Part shown: positions 7,928-15,186 of the stretch, one piece after another
Layout: each line of letters starts with the position of its first letter
Numbering within the stretch: the first letter of the stretch is position 1
Assembly: GCA_963739515.1 (NCBI GenBank)
Contig: CAVUAO010000002.1
Span: 124,001-188,000, forward strand
Length of the DNA: 64,000 bases
Direction: 5' to 3'
Source: JBFYTX01 sp963739515
GTDB taxonomy: Bacteria > Chloroflexota > Dehalococcoidia > Dehalococcoidales > RBG-16-60-22
Translations under genes and position numbers: made by a program
Notes under the pieces: generated by a model
Database searches by the model: none
The model's input: only the letters and a program-made list of their open reading frames with translations
Told to the model about the DNA's origin: nothing

Positions 7928-8572
7928 GTGCCTTTAAACGATCGAGACTATATGAGAAATCCGCCCCCTTCTACCAGGAGGACCTGGCGGCCCCCGTCCT
8001 TTGGATCCCTCGCCCTTAATCCTGTCCTCCTGCTCATCGTGGTTAACTTTGTCATCTACCTCGCCACTCTCATTAATAGCAATATCGTCGATAGATTAGG
8101 CCTCGTCCCGGCGCTTTTCACGGAAAGGCCCTGGACGATACTCACCGCCATGTTCCTGCACGCTTCGTTCTGGCACCTCTTCGGCAATATGATAACCCTC
8201 TATTTCTTCGGTATCTTTCTCGTCCGGCTCATCGGGACCAACTGGTTTTTATTGCTTTATTTTATCGGCGGTATCGCCGGCAACGCCCTCTATCTCTGGC
8301 TGGGCGAGCCCATATCCCTGGCTCTCGGTGCCTCCGGCGCTATCTATACCATCGCCGGGATGTTGGTCGTGATGATGCCCAGGCTGCCGGTCCGGGTTTA
8401 TTTTGTTATTCCCATGCCGCTGTGGGCCGTGGTTCTCATCTTCTTCGTCCTCTGGTCGATACCCGGTGTCATACCGGGAGTTGCCTGGCAGGCCCATCTC
8501 GGCGGACTGGCCGTCGGACTGATTGCCGGGTTTTTCTTCCGCCGCCGGATTCGCTACAATTTTTATCGTTAA
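7928..8572 (+). CDS. Rhomboid family intramembrane serine protease
   Basis: This is a 214-residue polytopic membrane protein with about six helices after a 30-residue proline-rich cytoplasmic N-terminus. The catalytic serine is in LALGASGAIYTIAG (GxSG) and the catalytic histidine in WQAHLGGLAVGLIAG. The family's HASFWHLFGNM segment is also present. It cleaves transmembrane substrates within the bilayer. The start is GTG at 7928 with an upstream AGGAG. It ends in an arginine-rich tail. It stands alone between tRNA genes and a repeat, so its substrate cannot be inferred from context. Confidence 0.92.
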   Translation: MPLNDRDYMRNPPPSTRRTWRPPSFGSLALNPVLLLIVVNFVIYLATLINSNIVDRLGLVPALFTERPWTILTAMFLHASFWHLFGNMITLYFFGIFLVRLIGTNWFLLLYFIGGIAGNALYLWLGEPISLALGASGAIYTIAGMLVVMMPRLPVRVYFVIPMPLWAVVLIFFVLWSIPGVIPGVAWQAHLGGLAVGLIAGFFFRRRIRYNFYR

Positions 8573-8586
8573 TTAATTTTATAACA

Positions 8587-8662
8587 TCACCCCCTTTTCC
8601 CCCCTCTCCTTAAAAGGCGAGGGGGAAGGGTTTTAAAAGAGGGGCGCCGCCTCTCTTAAACT
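8587..8662. repeat. Family B two-hairpin intergenic repeat
   Basis: CACCCCCTTTTCCCCCCTCTCC, AAGGCGAGGGGGAAG and an AAGAGGGGCGCCGCCTCTCTTAAAC hairpin follow in the order seen in other copies of the element. No gene is present here. Confidence 0.65.
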
Positions 8663-8699
8663 CCCTGGAAAATCAAACTTTATAGTGGCGTGGAGAAAA

Positions 8700-8790
8700 G
8701 GGGGTCGATGATAGCTTCTCCCTTTCATAAAGAGCTCGCCCTGAGCGAAGCGAATGGGGAGATTGAGAGGGATTTTCGGAATCCCCTAGC
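8700..8790. repeat. Repeat with CTCCCTTTC...GAGAGGGATTTT borders and an internal insertion
   Basis: CTCCCTTTCATAAAG and GATTGAGAGGGATTTTCGG match the element at 25005-25045 (CTCCCTTTCGTAAAGGGAGAGTTAGAGAGGGATTTT). Here the centre holds an added GAGCTCGCCCTGAGCGAAGCGAA palindrome-like piece, so this copy looks composite. Confidence 0.5.
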
Positions 8791-8819
8791 TTGACTTTTA
8801 CGCTCGCCATACGTATAAT
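8791..8819 (+). promoter_or_regulatory. Strong promoter for the tRNA-Thr/tRNA-Tyr transcript
   Basis: TTGACT (8791-8796), a 17-base spacer and a consensus TATAAT (8814-8819) lie 46 bases before tRNA-Thr. Confidence 0.75.
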
Positions 8820-8864
8820 ATTAAGTTGTCGCCCCTTGCTTTTCGCAATCTGTTTGCGTCTGAT

Positions 8865-8936
8865 GCCCGAGTGGCGCAATGGTAGCGCAACCGATTTGTA
8901 ATCGGTAGGTTGGGGGTTCGAATCCCTTCTCGGGCT
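8865..8936 (+). tRNA. tRNA-Thr (anticodon TGT)
   Basis: Acceptor GCCCGAG pairs with CTCGGGC. The anticodon stem ACCGA/TCGGT holds the loop TTTGTAA with TGT, and the T arm contains GGTTCGAATCC. CCA is not encoded. Confidence 0.97.
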
Positions 8937-8961
8937 GGGTTTTCCGCCGCAGGTCATGACT

Positions 8962-9048
8962 GGAGGGATGCCGGAGCGGCCAATCGGAGCAGACTGTAAA
9001 TCTGCCGCCCTAAGGGCTACGCAAGTTCGAATCTTGCTCCCTCCACCA
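8962..9048 (+). tRNA. tRNA-Tyr (anticodon GTA)
   Basis: This is a class II tRNA with a long variable arm (GCCGCCCTAAGGGCTAC). Acceptor GGAGGGA pairs with TCCCTCC, the anticodon loop CTGTAAA presents GTA, and CCA is encoded. It lies 25 bases after tRNA-Thr(TGT), probably on the same transcript. Confidence 0.97.
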
Positions 9049-9078
9049 TAGCTTGGTTTTTTCATAGCTATGCTGGTA

Positions 9079-9108
9079 TAGACAAGTATATGTAAATATC
9101 TGTATAAT
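9079..9108 (+). promoter_or_regulatory. Promoter for tRNA-Thr(GGT)-tuf
   Basis: TAGACA (9079-9084), an 18-base spacer and TATAAT (9103-9108) lie nine bases before tRNA-Thr(GGT). This could be an internal promoter boosting tuf expression. Confidence 0.55.
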
Positions 9109-9117
9109 AATACCGAA

Positions 9118-9190
9118 GCCCACCTAGCTCAGTCGGTAGAGCACATTCTTGGTAAGAATGGGGTCATCGGTTCGAATCCGATGGTGGGCT
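9118..9190 (+). tRNA. tRNA-Thr (anticodon GGT)
   Basis: Acceptor GCCCACC pairs with GGTGGGC. The D arm GCTCAGTCGGTAGAGC is followed by the anticodon loop TTGGTAA with GGT and the T arm GGTTCGAATCC. It ends 20 bases before tuf, recalling the conserved Thr-Tyr-Gly-Thr-tufB order of enterobacteria, here without tRNA-Gly. Confidence 0.97.
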
Positions 9191-9210
9191 CGGAATAAAG
9201 GGAGGATGAA

Positions 9211-10416
9211 ATGGCTAAGCAGAAATTTGATAGGTCAAAACCGCATGTTAACGTGGGCACCATCGGTCACGTTGACCACGGTAAAACGACGCTGACTGCG
9301 GCGATAACGCTGGTCCTATCGAAGCAAAATCCAAAAAACACGTTCCGCCCCTTCGATAGCATCGATAACGCCCCGGAAGAAAAGGCCAGGGGCATGACCA
9401 TCGCTATTCAGCACGTCGAATACGAGACGGAAAAACGGCATTATGCCCATATCGACTGCCCCGGACATGCCGACTTCATTAAAAACATGATTTCCGGCGC
9501 CGCTCAGATGGACGGCGCTATTCTGGTGGTCAGCGCGCCGGACGGCCCGATGCCCCAGACCCGTGAGCATGTCCTGCTCGCCCGTCAGGTGCTCGTGCCT
9601 TATATCGTCGTCGCCCTCAATAAGGTCGATGCCATGGAAGATGAGGAGCTCCTCGAGCTGGTTGAGGTCGAGGTCAGGGAGCTTTTAACCAAGTACGAGT
9701 TCCCCGGCGATAAGACCCCCATTGTCCGGGTCAGCGCCCTGAAAGCCCTGGAATGCGGCTGTGGCAAGCGGGATTGCCAGTGGTGTGGCCCCATCCTGAA
9801 GCTCATGGATGCCGTCGATGCCTTTATTCCGGTGCCCCCGCGCGCCAAGGACCAGCCCTTCCTGATGCATATCGAAGACGTTTTCAGCATCAAAGGCCGC
9901 GGCACGGTTCCCACCGGCAGGGTAGAGCGCGGTACTGTCAAGGTCGGCGATGAAGTCGATATCGTCGGTCTGCACCATGAACCCCGCCGCGTCGTCGTCA
10001 CCGGACTCGAAATGTTCCATAAGTCGCTCGACCAGGCCGAAGCCGGCGATGCCATCGGCGCCCTTTTACGGGGCGTTGAGCGTGAAGACCTCGAGCGCGG
10101 CATGGTCCTGGCTGCCCCCGGCTCCATCAAGCCCCATACCTATGCGGAAGCCCAGGTCTATGTTCTCAGCAAGGATGAAGGCGGTCGTCATACCCCCTTC
10201 TTTAACGGCTATAAACCCCAGTTCTATATCCGCACCACGGATGTCACCGGCGTCATCGAGCTCCCGGAAGGCGTGGAGATGGTCATGCCCGGCGATAACA
10301 TCAATATGAAAATCAAGCTCATTTACCCCGTCGCTCTGGAGAAGGGCTTGCGTTTCGCTATTCGTGAAGGAGGCAGGACGGTTGGTGCCGGCAGTATCAG
10401 CCGTATCATCGAATAA
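9211..10416 (+). CDS. tuf: Elongation factor Tu
   Basis: This 401-residue GTPase delivers aminoacyl-tRNA to the ribosome. The G1 loop is GHVDHGKT, the switch region carries EEKARGMTIA (usually ARGITI), and G3 and G4 are DCPGHADF and NKVD. Domains 2 and 3 follow and end with the normal GRTVGAGSISRIIE. Between the GTPase domain and its last helix, residues around 180-195 read ECGCGKRDCQWCG, a four-cysteine cluster that most EF-Tu proteins lack. The ATG follows GGGAGG. It leads a block of translation genes (rpmG, secE, nusG, rplK, rplA) in conserved order. Confidence 0.98.
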   Translation: MAKQKFDRSKPHVNVGTIGHVDHGKTTLTAAITLVLSKQNPKNTFRPFDSIDNAPEEKARGMTIAIQHVEYETEKRHYAHIDCPGHADFIKNMISGAAQMDGAILVVSAPDGPMPQTREHVLLARQVLVPYIVVALNKVDAMEDEELLELVEVEVRELLTKYEFPGDKTPIVRVSALKALECGCGKRDCQWCGPILKLMDAVDAFIPVPPRAKDQPFLMHIEDVFSIKGRGTVPTGRVERGTVKVGDEVDIVGLHHEPRRVVVTGLEMFHKSLDQAEAGDAIGALLRGVEREDLERGMVLAAPGSIKPHTYAEAQVYVLSKDEGGRHTPFFNGYKPQFYIRTTDVTGVIELPEGVEMVMPGDNINMKIKLIYPVALEKGLRFAIREGGRTVGAGSISRIIE

Positions 10417-10419
10417 ACT

Positions 10420-10587
10420 ATGGCTAAAAAAGGTGATGCCAGGGGTATAATCTACCTTGCCTGTACCGAGTGCAAGGAGCGGAACTATACCACCACTAAA
10501 AACAGGAAGAACGATACACAGCGTCTGGAGCTCAATAAGTATTGCCCCCGCTGCCGGATGCATCGTTTGCACCGGGAGGCGAAGTAG
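10420..10587 (+). CDS. rpmG: 50S ribosomal protein L33
   Basis: This 55-residue protein starts three bases after the tuf stop. It reads MAKKGDARGIIYLACTECKERNYTT and ends RCRMHRLHREAK. Two CxxC pairs (CTEC and CPRC) mark the zinc-binding form of L33. The gene sits in the conserved tuf-rpmG-secE-nusG order. The protein belongs to the 50S subunit near the E site. Confidence 0.95.
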   Translation: MAKKGDARGIIYLACTECKERNYTTTKNRKNDTQRLELNKYCPRCRMHRLHREAK

Positions 10588-10615
10588 CGCTGATGATGTT
10601 CGGAAGTGAGCGGTC

Positions 10616-10834
10616 ATGACCCAGCCGGTTGTCGCTAAGAAAAAGGGCTTTCGACTTTTTAGCTATGTCGGCGAAATTGTTAACGAGCTGAAAAAGGTCG
10701 TCTGGCTGAGCCGGCGTGAGCTGGTTTATTTAACCGGGCTGGTGTTGATTATTACCATTATTACCGGCATCGTTCTGGGGGCACTGGATTTTGGATTCTC
10801 TCAGCTCGTGGATAAATTATTCCTGGCTAAATAA
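10616..10834 (+). CDS. secE: Preprotein translocase subunit SecE
   Basis: This 72-residue protein has the SecE signature: an amphipathic segment YVGEIVNELKKVVWLSRREL followed by one transmembrane helix (LTGLVLIITIITGIVLGAL). SecE clamps the SecY channel. The short single-helix form is the usual bacterial type. It lies between rpmG and nusG as in many bacteria. Confidence 0.95.
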   Translation: MTQPVVAKKKGFRLFSYVGEIVNELKKVVWLSRRELVYLTGLVLIITIITGIVLGALDFGFSQLVDKLFLAK

Positions 10835-10917
10835 ACGCCCACCCGGACGGATAAAGGCTTTGAGGATACGCACGGTAATCACTATTTCCCCCGGATTTTC
10901 CGGCAGCGAGGCTGTTT

Positions 10918-11451
10918 GTGGCGGATAACGATAAAAAATGGTACGTGATTCATACCTATTCGGGGCATGAAGAGCGCGTCAAGAAAAACCTGGAGCAGCG
11001 CGTTAAATTCATGGACTCCGCGGATACTATTTCACAGGTGGTCATCCCCACCGAGGACGAGATAGAGGTCAGGGCCGGCCGGCGCCGTACCGTCACTAAG
11101 AAGATTCTGCCCGGCTATGTCCTTGTCCAGATGAAAATGGACGAAGACACGTGGTCGGTCGTCCGCAATACTCCCGGCGTCACCGGCTTTGTCGGCAGCG
11201 GCAATACCCCCACCCCCCTCCAGGAAAAAGAGGTCGGCGAGATTCTCAAGCAGATGTCCGCCGAGGCCCCCAAGGTCAAGGTCGGCTTCCGCAAGGGGCA
11301 AAGCGTCCGCGTTACGGACGGCCCCTTTATCGATTTTGTCGGTACCGTCGACGAGATAAATATGGAAAAAGGTAAAGTCAAGGTGCTTCTCTCCTTGTTC
11401 GGCCAGGATACGCCGGTGGAGCTTGACTTTTTACAGATAGATAAACTATAA
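10918..11451 (+). CDS. nusG: Transcription termination/antitermination protein NusG
   Basis: This 177-residue protein has an N-terminal NGN domain (KKWYVIHTYSGHEERVKKNL and LPGYVLVQMKMD) that binds RNA polymerase. A C-terminal KOW domain (VRVTDGPFIDFVGTVDEI through KVLLSLFGQDTPVELDF) binds Rho or ribosomal S10. The start is GTG at 10918. The length is normal. It is followed by a repeat element before rplK. Confidence 0.96.
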   Translation: MADNDKKWYVIHTYSGHEERVKKNLEQRVKFMDSADTISQVVIPTEDEIEVRAGRRRTVTKKILPGYVLVQMKMDEDTWSVVRNTPGVTGFVGSGNTPTPLQEKEVGEILKQMSAEAPKVKVGFRKGQSVRVTDGPFIDFVGTVDEINMEKGKVKVLLSLFGQDTPVELDFLQIDKL

Positions 11452-11460
11452 GTTTAGGAA

Positions 11461-11498
11461 TGTCATTCTGAGGGAGCGGAGCGACCGTGAGAATCTGC
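11461..11498. repeat. Family A repeat, short version inside the nusG-rplK gap
   Basis: TGTCATTCTGAGGGAGCGGAGCGACCGTGAGAATC carries the family borders but replaces the GTCCTTCC arm with a GGAGCGGAGCGACC core. It sits between two genes of a highly conserved ribosomal operon. Confidence 0.7.
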
Positions 11499-11521
11499 TT
11501 CCAGGAATATCGGAGAAAAAA

Positions 11522-11944
11522 ATGGCAAAAAAAGTTAAAGCAATCGTTAAATTACAGATTCCCGCCGGGCAGGCGAATCCCGCCCCCCCGGTCGGTCCGG
11601 CTCTGGGCCAGCACGGACTCAACATCATGGCTTTCTGCAAAGAATACAACGAGCGGACGGCCAACCAGGCCGGCTCGATTATACCGGTGGAAATCACCGT
11701 CTACGAAGACCGGTCGTTTACTTTCGTGACCCGCACCCCGCCCGCCTCCGATTTGCTGAAAAAGGCTTTGGCCCTGGAAAAAGCCGGCGGACTGGCCGGT
11801 CATGAGGTCGCCGGGACTATTTCCCGTCAGAAAATTCGTGAAATCGCCGAGCTCAAAGCCAAGGACCTCCATGCCAACAGCATCGAGGCCGCCGAGCGTA
11901 CTATCGAAGGGACTGCCCGCAGCATGGGCATAAAGGTGGAATAA
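11522..11944 (+). CDS. rplK: 50S ribosomal protein L11
   Basis: This 140-residue protein contains the N-terminal thiostrepton-site segment KLQIPAGQANPAPPVGPALG. The C-terminal rRNA-binding domain has AGTISRQKIREIAELKAKDL and ends GTARSMGIKVE. L11 forms the GTPase-associated centre with L10 and L7/L12. It is separated from rplA by one base. Confidence 0.97.
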   Translation: MAKKVKAIVKLQIPAGQANPAPPVGPALGQHGLNIMAFCKEYNERTANQAGSIIPVEITVYEDRSFTFVTRTPPASDLLKKALALEKAGGLAGHEVAGTISRQKIREIAELKAKDLHANSIEAAERTIEGTARSMGIKVE

Positions 11945-11945
11945 C

Positions 11946-12659
11946 ATGGCAAAAAACGGCAGGAAATATCGGGAAGTCGCCGCGCTGGTCAAAGCGGATA
12001 CGGCCTACCAGCCGCAGGAGGCGGTCGAGCTGGCGAAAAAGACCGCCCGCACCAAGTTCGATGAGACGGTCGAGCTGCATCTCCGCATGGGGCTCGACCC
12101 CAAGAACGCCGCCCAGCAGTTAAGGGGGGTGGCTAAGCTGCCCCACGGTCTGGGTAAGAAAGTGCGCGTCCTGGTTTTTGCTCAGGGAGAAGCGGAAAGG
12201 ATTGCCACCGGCGCCGGCGCTGATGTCGTCGGCGGCGACGACCTCGTCAAGAAAATCGAAGAAGGCTTTCTCGACTTCGATACCGCCATCGCCGTCCCGG
12301 ACATGATGGGCAGGGTCGGTAAGCTGGGTAAAATCCTGGGCCGGAAAGGCCTGATGCCCAATCCCAAGTCCGGCACCGTCGTCGCCATGAACGATTTGCC
12401 CCGCGTGATTGAAGACGCCCGCAAGGGCAGGGTGGAGTATAAGCTCGATAGGACCGCCATCATCCATGTCCCGCTGGGCAAGGCGAGCTTTGAAGCCAGG
12501 ATGCTTCTGGATAACCTGACGGCGATTATGGAAGCCGTCGTTAAAGCCAAGCCGGCCGGCGCCAAGGGCCAGTACGTTAAAAGCGCCTACATCACCACCA
12601 CCATGGGCCCCGGCATCAAACTCGACCTTTCCTCTACGGTTTCTCTGACCGCCGCCTAG
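11946..12659 (+). CDS. rplA: 50S ribosomal protein L1
   Basis: This 237-residue protein has the family signatures VELHLRMGLDPKNAAQQLRG, LGRKGLMPNPKSGTV and the C-terminal KGQYVKSAYITTTMGPGIKLD. L1 forms the ribosomal stalk at the E site and often represses its own operon. A strong terminator follows, separating rplKA from rplJL, which has its own promoter 400 bases further on. Confidence 0.97.
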   Translation: MAKNGRKYREVAALVKADTAYQPQEAVELAKKTARTKFDETVELHLRMGLDPKNAAQQLRGVAKLPHGLGKKVRVLVFAQGEAERIATGAGADVVGGDDLVKKIEEGFLDFDTAIAVPDMMGRVGKLGKILGRKGLMPNPKSGTVVAMNDLPRVIEDARKGRVEYKLDRTAIIHVPLGKASFEARMLLDNLTAIMEAVVKAKPAGAKGQYVKSAYITTTMGPGIKLDLSSTVSLTAA

Positions 12660-12684
12660 TCGAGTCTATCTTTAAAACGAAATT

Positions 12685-12713
12685 AAGAGGGGCTACAAAA
12701 AGCCCCTCTTTTT
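12685..12713. terminator. Intrinsic terminator after rplA (also serves the opposing gene)
   Basis: AAGAGGGGCT and AGCCCCTCTT form a 10-bp perfect stem with the loop ACAAAA and a TTT tail. The reverse strand also ends in T residues, so it can serve the convergent DUF4242 gene. Confidence 0.9.
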
Positions 12714-12716
12714 ATG

Positions 12717-12983
12717 CTATTTTTTATCTTCAAACTTCTTCTTAGCGACGTTGTACCGGCGCACCGGAAAGATGCCATCGCAGGGTACCTTGTTCGCCTT
12801 GAAGATTTGTTCGAGCGTTTCCTTGTTTGGCGCTTCCCAATCGCAGAAGAACTTGCCGTTCTGGAAATCGCCATAGGTCAGTATCCAGGTAACTCCCTTG
12901 GGAAGAGCCGGCATGTTCTTGGCCATGGCCATGGCCTGTTCCTCCGTCATGGGCATCGTGTGGACTGCCATAAATCTTGCCAT
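12717..12983 (-). CDS. DUF4242-like small protein
   Basis: This 88-residue protein begins MARFMAVHTMPMTEEQAMAM and includes VTWILTYGDFQNGKFFCDWEAPN and VPCDGIFPVRRY. This is the ferredoxin-like pattern of DUF4242 (SCO4226-type, some members of which bind nickel). The start at 12983 is chosen for its GGAGAT upstream; a longer in-frame extension is repeat sequence. It sits alone between the two ribosomal protein transcripts, on the opposite strand. The function is unknown. Confidence 0.7.
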   Translation of the reverse strand: MARFMAVHTMPMTEEQAMAMAKNMPALPKGVTWILTYGDFQNGKFFCDWEAPNKETLEQIFKANKVPCDGIFPVRRYNVAKKKFEDKK

Positions 12984-13044
12984 TGTTTTATCTCCTTTAT
13001 TAATTAGTTTAGAGATTTTACTCTTGGAATACGCTTTTGTCAAA

Positions 13045-13083
13045 CGTGCCCCTTTTAAGGAGAGGGGGCAGGGGGTGAGGTCC
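13045..13083. repeat. Family B repeat, partial
   Basis: GTGCCCCTTTTAAGGAGAGGGGGCAGGGGGTGAGGTCC retains the right half of the element (AAGGAGAGGGG ... GGGGTGAGGT). Confidence 0.6.
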
Positions 13084-13089
13084 ATAATC

Positions 13090-13118
13090 TTTACAATAAA
13101 CTATCTCTGTGCTATAAT
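13090..13118 (+). promoter_or_regulatory. Promoter of the rplJL transcript
   Basis: TTTACA (13090-13095), a 17-base spacer and TATAAT (13113-13118) precede the L10 leader by about 25 bases. Confidence 0.7.
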
Positions 13119-13139
13119 AAATCGTTAACAACTGAATAA

Positions 13140-13262
13140 GCGTCCCGAGACAGCGGGTGTCCTGAGTTTATCGAAGGACTTAATTAAGCGCCTGCCGAGG
13201 ATGAAATCATACCGGACATTTCCGGTTTTAGTCCTTGTGCTCAGGCGCAGGGACTTTTTATT
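13140..13262 (+). promoter_or_regulatory. Ribosomal protein L10 leader with attenuator
   Basis: The 5' leader of rplJ has the features of the L10 leader: a GCGCCTGCCGAGGATGAAATC region that can bind L10-(L12)n, and the partner GCTCAGGCGCAGGGACTTTTTA. The segment AGTCCTTGTG (13230) can pair, with two G-U pairs, to CGCAGGGACT, giving a terminator hairpin followed by T5. Binding of the L10-L12 complex would favour termination or block translation, which is the known autoregulation of this operon. Coordinates of the outer edges are approximate. Confidence 0.8.
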
Positions 13263-13293
13263 TATCTAAATGGGATTGCCGGAGGTAGCAAAC

Positions 13294-13818
13294 ATGGCGA
13301 CCGAAAAGAAAACAAAAATAGTGGCCAGCCTTCAGGAGACATTCTCCCGCGCCAGTGTCGGTATCCTTACTGATTACCGCGGGCTCACCACGGCTGAGTT
13401 GAACCAACTCCGCGATAAGTTACGCGAGGCCGGTGTCGAGTACCGGGTCGTCAAAAACTCCCTGGCGCAGCTGGCGGTCAAGCAGGTCGGTATAGCTGGC
13501 CTGGCGGAATCCCTGGCGGGTCCTATGGCTGTCGCTTTTGATTTCTCCGATTCTCCCGTCGTCGCTAAAGTCATCGCCGATTACCTCCGCGCCACGAAAT
13601 CCACCCTCGGCATCAGGGGCGGCTTCTTAGGGGACAGGGTGCTCACGCCTAAAGAGGTTGAGACCCTGGCTAGACTTCCCTCGAGGCAGGTGCTTATCTC
13701 CCAGGTAATGGCTGGCATGCAAAGCCCTATTTATGGACTGGTCAATGTGCTTGCGGGCCCCATCCGCGGTATTATGGGCGTCCTGCAGGCTAGAATAAAA
13801 CAATTGGAAGGAGCCTGA
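13294..13818 (+). CDS. rplJ: 50S ribosomal protein L10
   Basis: This 174-residue protein anchors L7/L12 dimers to the ribosomal stalk. It has the N-terminal SVGILTDYRGLTTAELNQLR and VEYRVVKNSLAQLA segments and a helical C-terminus (NVLAGPIRGIMGVLQARIKQLEGA) for L12 binding. The start at ATG 13294 is chosen because GGAGGTAGCAAAC precedes it; an upstream in-frame ATG at 13270 lacks a Shine-Dalgarno and lies just after the attenuator. Confidence 0.96.
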   Translation: MATEKKTKIVASLQETFSRASVGILTDYRGLTTAELNQLRDKLREAGVEYRVVKNSLAQLAVKQVGIAGLAESLAGPMAVAFDFSDSPVVAKVIADYLRATKSTLGIRGGFLGDRVLTPKEVETLARLPSRQVLISQVMAGMQSPIYGLVNVLAGPIRGIMGVLQARIKQLEGA

Positions 13819-13820
13819 CC

Positions 13821-14288
13821 ATGGCAGATGAAGTAAAAGAAGAAACCAAGGCAGAAGAAGCCGCCGCGGAAGAGCCCAAGAAGCACAAGGCGGCTAAAGC
13901 GACTAAAAAGTCCGACAAAGTTGAAGAAGTGCTGACGATCGTCAAAGGAATGACTGTCCTGGAGCTCGCGGACCTGGTGAAAGCGTTTGAGACCGAGTTC
14001 GGCGTCAGCGCGGCAATGCCCGTCGCTGTAGCCGCCGCCGCCCCGACCGCGGAAGCCGCCCCGGCCGCCGAGGAAAAGACGGAGTTCACCGTTACCCTCA
14101 CGGCTATCGGCGCCAACAAGATTAACGTCATCAAGGCCGTCCGCGAGCTGACCAGCCTGGGACTGAAAGAGTCCAAGGACCTGGTGGAAGGCGCTCCCAA
14201 GGCGGTCAAAGAGAACGTCAGCAAGGAAGAAGCGGCTACCGCCAAGCAGAAGCTGGAAGCCGCCGGCGCCACCGTCGAGGTAAAATAG
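13821..14288 (+). CDS. rplL: 50S ribosomal protein L7/L12, N-terminally extended
   Basis: This protein is 155 residues long against the usual 120-130. The first 32 or so residues (MADEVKEETKAEEAAAEEP and a Lys/Ala-rich stretch) form a charged extension ahead of the normal dimerisation domain (VEEVLTIVKGMTVLELADLVKAFE). An Ala/Pro hinge and the C-terminal factor-binding domain (KINVIKAVRELTSLGLKESK) follow. It starts two bases after rplJ with AAGGAGCC upstream, so it should be strongly translated. The extension is most likely lineage-specific. Confidence 0.95.
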   Translation: MADEVKEETKAEEAAAEEPKKHKAAKATKKSDKVEEVLTIVKGMTVLELADLVKAFETEFGVSAAMPVAVAAAAPTAEAAPAAEEKTEFTVTLTAIGANKINVIKAVRELTSLGLKESKDLVEGAPKAVKENVSKEEAATAKQKLEAAGATVEVK

Positions 14289-14374
14289 GGTTTTTGGTTC
14301 ATGTCGGCCCACCCCTTGCAAATTCCCCGCCGATGGCTTATAGTAAGCATTAATACTCGTAGGGGGTGGGTCAT

Positions 14375-14644
14375 ATGCCGGGCGGGGATTGGTCGATTGT
14401 CGCCATTATCGGCGGGGTGTTCATCATCCTGGGCATCGTCGGGATTTTGTGGGGCCGGCACGAGCAAAAGAGAATGGACGAGGCCCTGACCACCCGCGTT
14501 GATGTCAGGGAGTTTATCTCTCACTGGCCGGAGAGTCCGCAGCCCGGGGCTTTGAAAATCGGCGGCGCTATCGCCCTCGCCCTGGGAATTTTAATGCTGA
14601 TCGTAGGCCTTATTTTGTGGTATACCGGCCTGCCTTCAGCGTAA
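14375..14644 (+). CDS. Small two-helix membrane protein
   Basis: This 89-residue protein has two hydrophobic segments (WSIVAIIGGVFIILGIVGILW near the N-terminus and IGGAIALALGILMLIVGLILW near the C-terminus). They are joined by about 45 polar residues with the segment TTRVDVREFISHWPESPQPG. An upstream GTG at 14366 could add three residues; ATG 14375 is preferred because of the GGGGGTGGG just upstream. It is followed by a terminator. The function is unknown. Confidence 0.6.
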   Translation: MPGGDWSIVAIIGGVFIILGIVGILWGRHEQKRMDEALTTRVDVREFISHWPESPQPGALKIGGAIALALGILMLIVGLILWYTGLPSA

Positions 14645-14662
14645 TTATTCATCACAGATAGC

Positions 14663-14701
14663 AAAAATCCCGGAGATTCTCTATATCCCCGGGATTTTTT
14701 T
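14663..14701. terminator. Intrinsic terminator
   Basis: AAAATCCCGG and CCGGGATTTT form a 10-bp stem with a 15-base loop, followed by a T run. It separates the (+) small membrane gene from the (-) cupin cluster. Confidence 0.85.
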
Positions 14702-14720
14702 ATGGCGCGAACTCTGGCTT

Positions 14721-15173
14721 TTAGAAATACATCTTGGCCGGACCGGAAGTAAAGTGGAACACGGGGCGGTCCACTCTCAGGAACGTCAGCGGACAGTGTT
14801 GCAGTCCCGCCGGAATAAACACCAGGCTCGTTTTGTTGATGATATGTTTTTCGTCTCCGAGCCATAGCTCTACTTCCGCGCCGAGGTCGTAGGGGTCGTC
14901 ATGGTTCGTCCCGATGAAGGCGATGATTTCGTCGTAATCGTGGGTATGCGGTTCGGTGCCCACCATTCTCCCGCCCGGCGGGTTGGTCGACCGCGGCATT
15001 ACCCAGACGCACTCCATGTAAGAAGCCCCCGGCACGATGCTGCTGTCCATGTAAAAGACGCGTCCGCCTTTACCTTTGGCCGCCCCGGTTAAATTCGGGG
15101 GACTCCAGGGCGCTTCGACGGCGGGCGCCTTGTATTGGCTGAGGATGTATTTACCGTATTTCGTTTTAGCCAT
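14721..15173 (-). CDS. Small cupin-fold protein, paralogue 2 of 6
   Basis: This is a 150-residue single-domain cupin. It carries the metal motif HTHDYDEIIAFIG and the second motif VFIPAGLQHCPL, with the intermediate DLGAEVELWLGDEKH strand shared by its paralogues. The start at 15173 (MAKTKYGKYILSQ) has GGGAGAT upstream and matches the short N-terminal K-Y-x-K-Y pattern of the neighbours. It is last in a tandem of four. Metal binding is inferred from the conserved His/Asp/Glu set; the substrate is unknown. Confidence 0.75.
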   Translation of the reverse strand: MAKTKYGKYILSQYKAPAVEAPWSPPNLTGAAKGKGGRVFYMDSSIVPGASYMECVWVMPRSTNPPGGRMVGTEPHTHDYDEIIAFIGTNHDDPYDLGAEVELWLGDEKHIINKTSLVFIPAGLQHCPLTFLRVDRPVFHFTSGPAKMYF

Positions 15174-15186
15174 AATAAGTATCTCC

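Noticed and set aside
8673..9065. A 130-codon minus-strand frame with segments such as SKIRTCVALRAADLQSAP and DSNPQPTDYKSVALPLRHSG
   Set aside because: It is the reverse translation of the tRNA-Thr and tRNA-Tyr genes, a well-known annotation artefact; the tRNA structures fully explain the DNA.
12984..13085. N-terminal extension of the DUF4242-like gene
   Set aside because: The extra residues are encoded by a family B repeat fragment, and a strong Shine-Dalgarno sits before the ATG at 12983.
13270..13293. Upstream ATG as the rplJ start
   Set aside because: It lies just behind the attenuator without a Shine-Dalgarno, and the eight extra residues do not match L10; ATG 13294 has GGAGG.
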